This document shows, in pieces, positions 53,155-62,504 of a stretch of 64,000 bases of DNA. Numbering within the stretch: position 1 is the stretch's first letter; each line of letters begins with the position of its first letter. This DNA comes from Rosa chinensis (Eukaryota; Streptophyta; Magnoliopsida; Rosales; Rosaceae), in assembly GCF_002994745.2 (NCBI RefSeq), contig NC_037091.1, positions 5,697,501 through 5,761,500 of the forward strand, given 5' to 3'. The translations under genes and the position numbers were made by a program. Under the pieces are notes generated by a model that made no database searches, was not told the DNA's origin, and saw only the letters and a program-made list of their open reading frames with translations.

Positions 53155-53499
53155 TTGCACTACTAGAATAATGTCATTAGACATCGCCACTATTAAATCG
53201 GTCAGGATTGCACCTGATGTTAAAAAACATGTTAACATCAGTTTGTGAAAAAACCGATTTCTATTGTTATTATAGACATCAGTCACCAAATAAAACGATG
53301 AGAAAAGTTTCGTTCGAAAAATTTTCAAAAACGCGGAGGGACTAAGTTTGAAACTTTTGAGAAACGCGGGACCAATAATTTCATTCCCCCACTTAGTATT
53401 TTTTTCCCTCTGTCTGAAACTATCGAACCCTAATAACTCTCACTTTTCTGAAAACTCTCGAATCTTGTCAACCTCGTTCTCTCTCCAACCTGACCTGCC

Positions 53500-53700
53500 C
53501 CGATTCCCCGACCTCGTTCTCCAACCTGGCTTGAGCTCGTTGTCCGATCCAAGCTGCTCGAGCTCCTTCTCCGACCCAAGCCGCTCGAGCTCCTTCTCCG
53601 ACTCGAGCCACCTCGAGCTTGTTCTCCGATCTGACCTCGAGCTCCTTCTCCGACCTTACCTCGAGCTCATTCTCTGACACGAGCTCGTCAATCTCCGACA
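53500..53700. repeat. Degenerate ~25-bp tandem repeats in the CACTA element
   Basis: About seven units around 'tcgagctccttctccgacc' between 53,510 and 53,690. They read as Ser/Leu-rich ORFs but show no gene-like content beyond that. Confidence 0.75.
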
Positions 53701-53961
53701 TGAACTCCCTACAAGATTTGGTTCTGCAACTCTTAGGATACTTCTTGAAGGCTTACTTGAAGGCTTGAAGGCTGGGTTCAATCGATACTTCGATTTCAAT
53801 TTTTGATTTCAGATTCTTGAAGGCTTGAAGGCTAGGTTTGATTTCGGATTTCTGGGTAAGTTGCTTGGTTACTCACTTTACTTACAGACTTGAGGGTTTG
53901 ATTTCGGATTTGGATTCCTTGCAACTATACATGTTGAAATAATAATTTGTTTATAATGTAG

Positions 53962-54036
53962 CCCCCTGCATCATTTTTACAAGCCATGGAAGAGTACGTC
54001 AGAGAAGCTCCTTGTGTCTTAATAGTTCTCAAGGAG
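53962..54036 (+). pseudogene. Clathrin-assembly (ANTH/AP180-like) exon, first captured piece
   Basis: A single exon with AG before and GT after, reading PPASFLQAMEEYVREAPC and then a diverged end (VLIVLKE). This is the end of the ANTH domain of plant AP180/CALM-type clathrin assembly proteins, which bind phosphoinositides and clathrin at the plasma membrane. Upstream exons are not in the element, although 53,730-53,870 looks like a 5' UTR with a donor site (gggtaagt). The next ANTH exons appear only after the inserted MSL piece, at 56,084. Confidence 0.65.
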
Positions 54037-54386
54037 GTATGAAAATACTCTTCCTGTAAGTTTGGTTATTTTGGGAGAAAACAAGCCAATGTCGTTCCCA
54101 ATCAGAAAATAGTGGATCAATTCGAGTCAATCATAAATGAGATAAATCCGATCTTTGCTTTTTGACACTAGTGCAGCACTTGTAAAGATTATGCAATGCA
54201 ATCACATGAATGAGCACACTTATGACATATATAAACTTTAGTGAAGTATCTACCAGTTGATAACAAATCACAGTGTATTGGTTAATGGAGTTATGGATTT
54301 TGATTTTATGTTTAATACTGGATTATCTTGTACCTTTTATATTGGCCAACATAAGTTGGGAGGCCTAAATACTTTTCATGCGAACA

Positions 54387-55795
54387 CTGTCGGGGCGGCC
54401 TTGGATTGAGATAAAAAATGTAGAGGATGAAGAGGAGAGACTTGCTGATGAGGTTAGGAAGCTACAGAATGCTGGGGCTAATATGCCTCCTGACCTCAGG
54501 GCAAGTGCATTTCCTTCTGGGACAACTGGGAAGGCGGTTGGGAATGGCGGCTCTGGTAGAAGTGTGCGGTTGATTGCTGCAAGTGGAGGGCTTGTGGGGA
54601 AGAGTGGCATGTTTTCAAAGCCACTTTCCAAGAAGTCAGGGGAGGTTGGGATCACAATTGATCACTTGCATAGGCTCAATCCAAAGAATGTGTCTGCTTG
54701 GAATATGAAGAGGTCAAGAGGCTAATGAATATAGTAAAATATGGGCATCTTACCACACTAGATGAGCAGATTCTGGATTCAACCAAGGATGAGGGTGAGG
54801 GTGATACTAAGATCAAAAGTGAAGTTGAGGCAAAGGCTGCCGCGAAAAATATATTTCGCAATGTGGCTAGGCCTGGCTCCAAGTATGTTTCCATTTATTC
54901 CCTTTTGGTTTTTTGTGCATCTATCTGCATTCTTAACTTGGCTTGACTGTGTTATGTTGTTCATATCTGTTTCTTTCATTGATCAAAAGTTGAAAATACC
55001 TACAGCTTCAAAAATTGTACTTTCAGGTTTCAATGTCAATATTTATGAGCACAGAAAATTAAAACATGTTGATGTAATGTTATATTGAAATTTGATTTGT
55101 ATCTGATCTTTTAACACCCTTACATACTTGCACTTGGATTTTTTGTGTTACACTGTTATGCATCATCTGTTGTTACCATGAACATACTTTAAAACTTAGA
55201 ATTGCCAGTAAGTGTACATTTGTGCAAGTCTAAAGTTCAAATTGTTTCACAGTTTTTGTTCCATGCCAATTTTCTCTAGAACCTTTATGGATAATATAAT
55301 GTTGATGTTATTCGTTCACCTTTCATGTGAACAAGTTTCTTGGTTGACAACTTCAGCTGACATGGGTATTGCGGAAGGATGCCAAGTTTGGATGGGAGTT
55401 TTGGGTGACATTTTTTCATTGAGAATGAGAAAGGAGGAGATGCTCCTTCCTAATCCACAAGGAAATAAACAGAGAAAATAAAAATGAAAACAGGATACTA
55501 CCAGTCAACCAAGAATGACAAAATAGAATATAGCGATATGTTTTCTGCAACCTATAGAAGTCGAATCACAAAATATCTAATTTTTCATTTGATTACATGC
55601 ATTTTTCTTTTAGCTATATGTTAATGAATTTCCATCTTTTAACCATATTCATTCTATTCATTCTCTGGCAGGCACATCTACCTGGAGGATTTGTTGCGTT
55701 TCATGCAAGAAGACGAGGCTTTAAAGACCATGAGTCTCTTTGAAGGGGCCTCTGACAGCAAGAGAATCAGCAAAACTTCCTTGAAAAATTGGGTG
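54387..55795 (+). pseudogene. MSL mechanosensitive-channel fragment (MSL10-like), captured
   Basis: Two exons, about 54,387-54,882 and 55,672-55,795, with the intervening intron retained. They encode the soluble loop of plant MscS-like channels of the MSL4-10 group: GRPWIEIKNVEDEEERLADE, GEVGITIDHLHRLNPKNVSA, LTTLDEQILDSTKD, AKAAAKNIFRNVARPGS, then HIYLEDLLRFMQEDEALKTM and SLFEGASDSKRISKTSLKNW. Transmembrane segments and the MscS pore are absent. An 8-bp insertion near 54,715-54,722 (AAGAGG TC AAGAGG) shifts the frame between WNMKR and LMNIV. MSL proteins are anion channels opened by membrane tension; this fragment cannot be one. It lies inside the ANTH gene pieces within the CACTA element. 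Confidence 0.85.
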
Positions 55796-56083
55796 GTAAG
55801 CATCAACTGGCAAGTTGTCTACTGGACAGAATTGTTAGGTTTTAAGGTTTGGTTATGTTAGATGTAGGCAAGGAAAAAGGAATTGAGTTCATCAACCAAA
55901 AACTAAGAAACCTAACAGCATGTAATCATAGGCAACAATTTCTTATATTACTGTAAATAAGAACTCATGAACTCAGAATTTTAAAAGCCCCATCTGTTCA
56001 AAACACTGACTAATGGATGATTGTCCTTTTATTTGTATATTGGTCATTAGATTTTTAATGTGCTCCTTTTGTGGTTCTTGCAG

Positions 56084-56728
56084 TTGATCAACCTGCGGCT
56101 CAACCTCAAGCAAATGGAACAGGTTGGGAATTGGCACTTGTTACAGCCCCAAGCTCAAATGAGAGTGCTATAGCTGCTAGCAAACTGGTATACTTCCCTT
56201 ACTAAGTTCCCCTGTATCCTAATGTTTACTTTTTATTGCAATTAATAGTCGGTTTCCTTTATATTACACATGATTTTGCTTCTGTTTTTTTTTTCCTTTC
56301 TTTGTTTCTTTTTATCTCTCTATCGACCAAGAACACTATTAACATCTTTTATCTATTGAGTGAAGGCGGGAGGGTTGGACTTGCTTACACTAGACAGCCT
56401 ATATGATGATGCAATTAGAAGAAACAATCAAAATGTAAGCTACAACCCATGGGAGCAGGCTCCCATGAATGGTGGCATGATGCAACAACCAATTCATGAT
56501 CCCTTTTGTGCATCCAACACAGTGGCCGCACCACCCTCTGTACAGATGGCCGCAATGGCCAACCAGCAGCAACAGGCCTTCATGTATCAACAACAGCAAA
56601 TGATGATGATGGGCCAACAACAACCACAATCTTTGAATCCTTTTGGGAATCCTCATGGAGCACCTGTGCACCCCTATGGAGCAGGTATGCCTGTCCAAGC
56701 ATACAATCCATACACGGGTCTTTTGTAG
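56084..56728 (+). pseudogene. Clathrin-assembly (ANTH/AP180-like) C-terminal exons, captured
   Basis: Exons 56,084-56,187 and 56,366-56,728 join in frame: VDQPAAQPQANGTGWELALV, TAPSSNESAIAASKL, then [25 protein letters not shown], a Gln/Met-rich tract and the natural end [13 protein letters not shown] followed by a stop. This is the C-terminal tail of plant ANTH clathrin-assembly proteins (clathrin and adaptor binding). The piece itself is undamaged and keeps its stop and some 3' UTR, so a chimeric transcript from the upstream captured exons could terminate normally. The N-terminal ANTH fold, except the small exon at 53,962, is missing. Confidence 0.85.
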
Positions 56729-57159
56729 ATGGGTATGTCCAAGGAAACACACACTTATCCATATACGGGAAAGAAAGGAACATGAGAAAAGTCGGTTTTA
56801 GAGGTTAAAGCATCACAAACTAGGAGGGGCAAGGATACAGTGACTTCATTCGATTTCTGGTTCAGTGACTTCATTCGATACTTCCAGTCTTCCATTTCTG
56901 GGTTTTTTGTTTTTTGTTTGAAACTTCACTTCATTTGATTCAGTTTGTTGTTGGTTCTGAGTTTGGGTTTGTATGCTACATATTCACAATTCAAACAAAT
57001 AGATTTGAAATTTTCATGCTTGCAACTAAGATGACCTATGTTTATGTAGGCACAAGTGGGAGGTGAGTGCACACATACATCAATAGTTTCTGTTGTGGCG
57101 ATCAAGCAATAAAAAAGGTTTCTTTAACAAGACCATGTACCAAAGCAAGCTAGGTTAGC

Positions 57160-57560
57160 TAACATTGATGGTGTCGACAACCAGGTATGTCTACTATAGG
57201 GTTCATAATCATGCTTTTGTCTTTTTTTCTATATAGTATTGCAGTTTGTTCAAATATTCATGTGGTGGATATAAGCTTAATTCATTTAATTTGTTTCATG
57301 GAACAGGAAGTATACCTTGGAGAGAATGTTTGCAAACCAGCTACTCGAATGTGCAAAAGATCAATTATCATTTAGGGCCGTGGTTAGGGACCTGAAACTC
57401 AGATCTCCAATGCTGCAAATTGTTCTCATGTCATAAATACAAATTCTTGGTTTGGCAGTGGTCATGTTTGGCCACACAGGGCAATACCAAAAGTACTAAT
57501 TTCTGCATCCTGTCATCAAGTGCTATTTTCCGAGTGCAGCAGCAGCACTGTGTCTCAATG
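57160..57560 (+). pseudogene. Possible HECT-like E2-binding protein fragment, captured
   Basis: A GT-AG intron (57,184-57,307) separates two exon-like pieces. The second reads RMFANQLLECAKDQLSFRAV then VRDLKLRSPMLQIVLMS, and after a stop and frame change NSWFGSG and VLFSECSSSTVSQ. From memory this pattern resembles the C-terminus of plant HECT-like ubiquitin-conjugating-enzyme-binding proteins (UBE3D type), but I am not certain. It lies downstream of the ANTH stop, same strand, within the CACTA element. 57,560-58,500 holds no further recognisable coding DNA. Confidence 0.35.
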
Positions 57561-58602
57561 AAGGTTGGTTTAATATTTCAGCTCTTTATATGTTTTAATG
57601 AGTAGAATGAAATATGCAATACACATCCTGAAAAGTGAAAAAGTGTTCCTAGGGTAGCCTTAGTACATACAAGAATATAATTTTCTCAGTTATTTTTTTC
57701 TTTTCATTGCCTATTGAGGGTTTTGTTCATTGCTTGCCCTCCCAATGTTTGTTGTCTTCTTAATCATCTACAGTTAAGTATATGTTGCTTGAATTGGTTA
57801 TACGTGTATTCATTTGAGAGGTAACTTCTATCCTTGAAGAACAAGTGAACAACCAAGTGGTAAGCCACGAAGCTGCTTGAGTAGGTCTTACACTTTTGTT
57901 TTCTTTTGTTGTGCATTTTCAAGTTTGTGGTCAAATGGTTTGGAGGGTGATCAAGTATTTTCTGAGTTTATGGTTGGTTTTCGTTGTTTTTGTTAAATTA
58001 GAATTAGCCTACAAACTTTACAGTAAATTGGAGGACTATGCAATTAGTAATTGGCTTTGTAAATCAGGTGTTTGCTTCATAAATTGGAGGTGTTTTTGGA
58101 AATTTATTAGTGGTCATTTAGTTCAGAAATTGGAGGTGTTTTTGTAATTGCAATATTGTATTTTTAGTGATATACAGTGATTGATTTTTGTTATGTTTGT
58201 TTTGTCATGAATTGATCATTGATCATTGATTTTTGAATTTTGCAGTTGTGTAGGTTGGTCATGCTGGAATTTTCAGCCACACAGAAGTATTCTCTTGCAT
58301 CTAATTCAACTTACAATGTGGAAGAGGCTGGTGATCTGTAAGGCAGAAATGGAGGAATGTATAGATTTGATAATGGAAGAATTAGAGAGAGTTTGTAAGA
58401 GTTAGTGAAAAAGTTTGTGAACCAGCTTTTATGATATGTAAAACGATAGCATATTTGGCAAACATTATAAGATTGTGACTACTACTCTTATCGCCTAAAC
58501 CCGTAGCATCGCGCGGACGTACTTTCTAGTATGATGTCTAGATATAAAGTTGAAATCAGTTTTAACCATAAAAACTGATGACTAGTAATACAGATACATC
58601 AA

Positions 58603-58772
58603 TTCCAAAATGAAAATCGATGTTACTGAAATATACAGACATCGATTTTTTGTCGAAAACGATATGTTACTGAGTACCAGACATCAGTTCCAAAATGGAA
58701 ATCGATGTTACTGAAATATACAGACATCGATTTTTTGTCGAAAACGATATGTTACTGAGTACCAGACATCAG
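58603..58772. repeat. 85-bp tandem repeat in the CACTA right subterminal region
   Basis: Two nearly identical units (58603-58687, 58688-58772) and a partial third. Each carries inverted 'aatcgatgtt...agacatcgatt' words. Confidence 0.9.
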
Positions 58773-61700
58773 TTCCAAAATGGGAACCGATGTCTGTAAC
58801 AGTATCAGTCATCGGTTCTTAAATCAATAACGATGTTAAAATGTAAACTTGTGTTGTGTAATCTATATTTCTTTAAGTATCAAATACAATAAAATGTGGG
58901 TTTAACAATAGTAAAACATGTAAGTTTGTTATCATTTAAACCTATTTACATCGATTTATAATTAGGAACCGATGTCTACACGAATACTAGACATCGGTAA
59001 AAACCGATGACTGCATTTTCCGGATCTTTCTCATCACCCACAAAGACATCGGTTGGGTTTTTGTTTCTCATCGGTTTTTGGCCGATGTCTGGGGCCATAA
59101 TTCTAGTAGTGTTGTTGTGTTATAATTATAGCATTCTTTGCTTGAATGCTCTGATTTGATTATTAGGAAGTTCCTTTTGCTTAGATTTGGTTAGTCGTTA
59201 GATCCTTCACTCTTGAGCCTCGCGTTAATACAAGATAATTATTTATGTATTCGAGACTAGAAGTTCCCGTATAGTGAAAGGTGGACTCTACACTTGTTCT
59301 TAGTTTTCCTCCTCACCTTGTGCTTTCACATCTTCGTGTGGAAGGAGATACGTACTTTCTTGCATCGTATTTCTCAAATACAATTTCAATCTACTTTTAT
59401 TGATCATATATTTCCCTAAGGGAATTCAGCCGCGAATGCATTAGCAGATTTTGAAACTACTTCCTTGGGTTAATTTGGTTTGGTGGGATTTGGTTGCACC
59501 TATCATTTATAGTTTTGGTAACCAAAACCAAATGTGCATACTTAAGTTTCATTTTGTTGGTGCTCCCCCTCTCTATAATTTACTATTCTGTGTGAATATA
59601 TACTCTTCGTTTCTTCAGTTTCATCACAAAAAAGTGAGATTTACAGTCATTATTCATTTACTTTTTTTTTCTTTTTTAACAGAAGAACTTTAATTATATT
59701 AAATCATAGACAATGATTATAATTGTTAAAATGGATATCATGAACATTAGCAGGAGCTAAAATTAACCGCAGATGGTTAACATGAAATCCTAATGCAGAA
59801 CAAACTAACAGTTATTGAAATGGTTATTCGCTTACATAATTGAAGCTCACTTCTTGAAAATAGAAAATAGGCGCAACTACAAACTAAAGTATATCCTCAT
59901 CCCAGAAAAACGAACTGCTGTGCTCATCAATGCACATAATTGTGGTGCTCACAATACAGTAGTCCAAATAAGACTTATTGAAGTAATGGAGAATTTTGTT
60001 CACCAATTTGCAAGGAATGAAAATTAATATAAGATCTAATGGAGAACTTGATTATCTCCCACTACAAAAAGTCCCAAAATAATCGATGGCAAGACAACAT
60101 CAGTCTCCTTATTGAATATGCTAGCCAATACACAAGGCCTCCGGATAACAAGGAAGCCCCAACCCTTATCATTTCCACTTGGGTTCAATATCCAAAAACT
60201 TGAGAAGAAAGAATGGGGCCATAATTAGCTGCACTGTTTAGAAAAATACAGGTCACCTTCCAAGTTTCCAAGCCCAAGGTCCAAACTGAATGAAGACAAT
60301 TGTCAACACAACAAGAAGTTGTTGACGAGGTTCAGTCAAACAATTGACCTATGTCCCCTGATAATGATGATGGCTAATCCACTAGAGAAGAAGAAGATTA
60401 CAACTTGAAGAACATTTTACTCTTCCCATTCTAAATTAATTTCTCTCCTCACAACCCAAATTCTCAATAGAGAATTCTCAATTACACCCGATCTCTCAAA
60501 GCTTGCAACTCCCAAAGTTCTCTCTTAAATCTTTGAACGATCCAAACACCGTTCTCTATAAACTATGTCTCAACGACGCCTTCCAAAATGATCGAGTCTC
60601 TTTCAACCCACAACAGCACCTCACAAAATGAGTCTCTTCCAACCCACAATGCAAGAATCTCTAAACCCTCACATCTTCTCTAAAGATGTCTTCCAATCTC
60701 TAAACCATCACATCTTCTCTAAAGATGTCTTTCAATCTCTAAAAGCACATACCAAAACAATATTCTCAAATACCTACTTATAGGCTCATAATTAGTCAGA
60801 CTCTCAATAAGATCTTCAATTCTAAATCTTCATTTCTAAGAAAAATCTCCAAGAACCCTAAATACACTTGAACAAGTTTTCCAATGCCAATCAACAAGGA
60901 ATTAGTTTTGAACCGCAATCCTAACATGCAGCCAACTGACCTCTACACTCATTAACTTGGTCTATCAATCCCAAGTACTATGGGCACCCAGAGCCATGGA
61001 ATCCAAAGGTCACCATAGGCATCTAGACTGTTTTGCAGCCGCTACTTCTCTCCGCCCAACTCCTTCGCCAAGATTCAAACTAGGTAACGGTTGCACCACC
61101 GCACTCTACAACAGCAAGAACCAGCTTCACATCACCAACCTCCAAGGCCAAGCATAACAAGAATACCCATCCCATATCCAAACACAACAACAGAGCCTAG
61201 CCTTATAAGCCTATTAAGAAATTCGGCCAGATCTTGGATCCCATAAAGGAACAAGATCCCACAAAGAGAAGAAAAACATTGGTCACTCACCTACAACGAG
61301 TTAGGTCTAACAACCACCAACAAGTTTAGGGGTCAAACCTGATCGATTTGTAAGAAAAAGGCTTAAATCCTCTAGCCCGAGTTATAGTATACTCTAGTAT
61401 GTTTGACTAACAAGGCGATCGTTGAGAGGAAGCAAAGAAGGCTTCCATGATTGATAGAAGCTTGTGGTGGCTCTAAGGTTTCAAGAAGAGCCCTCGCTCA
61501 TCCCTCCTTTGTTCAAGTCATACCTATTATTTGGTTTAGTTGTAATGTATAAAATGTTGATAGTACTACTAGTAGTATCAGTATATATAAACGATTAGTT
61601 ATTATCAGCATTTATCTATTTTATTTATAAAGAGCTGAGAGTTTGTCATTCAAAACTAAATGAAAAAAATAGATATACGCAAGTGACCCAAATATAAGTA

Positions 61701-61930
61701 ATTTATAAAAAAATCTAAAAACTAAATGGTTGAGATGTCAATATGTAACGAAAAAGCAGATCTCACAAGTATTCGTGATCAAAAAATGAATCCCTCACTA
61801 AAAAGACCCAAATATAACTTATATTTTTAAGATCCTCCAAAGTCATTATACATAATGAAATAGCAATTCGAGCAGATCATGAAAATAAAAGGTAGAGAGT
61901 CATTTCTGGTTATTCTCTCTCAAAAAAAAC

Positions 61931-61953
61931 GAGAGAGAGAGAGAGAGAGAGAG
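61931..61953. repeat. Short (AG)n run
   Basis: A 23-bp GA run at the position of the longer run at 5,332-5,416. Confidence 0.9.
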
Positions 61954-62083
61954 TTGTTTTTCCAATGAGAATGAAATTGCTTATAGAATCTTGTAAGAAA
62001 TATGCAGCGTCCCAATTGTATTGAACTTAATTGTTCTTAAAATTTAATTTATTGCAGCACTAACCTAGTAAAATGCACTATCA

Positions 62084-62235
62084 TTACAAGCCTTCAGCAT
62101 TCATTTCATAGTCAGCTAGTCCCATCAAGGAGTTTTCTGTCTCTACAGCTTCAACATCCAAGTTGGATGTTGGTACCTCTGGTTTGCAAGGTGTAGTTCT
62201 GGCCTTCTTTTTCGCAGCCTTGAATTTTTTCCATT
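62084..62235 (-). pseudogene. MBD-protein gene copy 3: terminal exon only
   Basis: The minus-strand exon matches the last exon of the MBD gene copies, with an intact acceptor (ttaacag), the frame of copy 1 and the stop TAA. It reads WKKFKAAKKKARTTPCKPEV, then SNLDVEAVETENSLMGLADY and a stop shortly after. Upstream, in what would be intron 7, a copia-type LTR begins at 62,313. Earlier exons, if they exist, lie beyond the right edge of the window. Calling it a pseudogene is provisional, since an intact gene with an intronic LTR element is possible. Confidence 0.65.
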
Positions 62236-62312
62236 CTGTTAAAGAAGGTTATATAATTAAACGAGAGTAACTTCAAAATCAACGTGAAATAATAAGCAGA
62301 GAATTAAGAGGA

Positions 62313-62489
62313 TGTTGAAGGATGTCGACATAATGTGTGCCTCTACAAACTAGGGTTTAGAGTTGTAATAGGAAAAAGTTCTAGGTATTCAATTGTATTC
62401 GGATTCTTACCTTTTGTGTACCTTGTAACTCCCTATTTAAAGGGCTCCTATTATCAATGAAAATACACAATTACAATTCTCCTACAACA
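62313..62489 (+). repeat. 5' LTR of a copia-type element running off the window
   Basis: 177 bp beginning TGTTGAAGGATGTCGAC and ending CTCCTACAACA, with a TATA-like 'tatttaaag' and an AATGAAAA polyadenylation-like stretch. Followed at once by the primer-binding site. The 5 bp before it (GAGGA) should recur after the 3' LTR outside the window. Confidence 0.75.
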
Positions 62490-62504
62490 CGTTATCAGCA
62501 CGAG
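62490..62504 (+). promoter_or_regulatory. Primer-binding site of the right-edge LTR element
   Basis: CGTTATCAGCACGAG directly after the LTR, a form seen in many plant copia (Retrofit/Ale-like) elements. Confidence 0.55.

Larger units (their letters stand above)
53158..59111. mobile_element. CACTA transposon carrying host gene pieces (Pack-CACTA), 5,954 bp
   Basis: The ends are CACTACTAGAATAATG and, reversed, CACTACTAGAATTATG, with the 3-bp duplication TTG (53155-53157, 59112-59114). The subterminal DNA on both sides is rich in 'agacatcg' / 'cgatgtct' words in both orientations, typical of CACTA transposase-binding regions. No TNPD-like transposase is seen. The interior contains fragments of ANTH, MSL and probably a HECT-like gene, with their introns, all on the plus strand. 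The related block at 3,165-3,256 shows the site without the element. Confidence 0.9.
59112..62312. repeat. Segmental duplication block, copy 3
   Basis: 59,112-59,200 continues the match to 3,225-3,260 after the CACTA element. 59,430-59,580 is an inverted match to 3,315-3,430 (RNase H-like tail). 60,040-61,950 matches 3,440-5,330 and 61,560-62,312 matches 4,960-5,490 plus 6,620-6,910. No functional gene, apart from the MBD exon below. The copy is cut by a copia-type LTR at 62,313. Confidence 0.75.

Noticed and set aside
56399..56808. ORFs overlapping the ANTH C-terminal exon
   Set aside because: Antisense and out-of-frame readings of the Gln/Met-rich tract; the ANTH reading explains the sequence.
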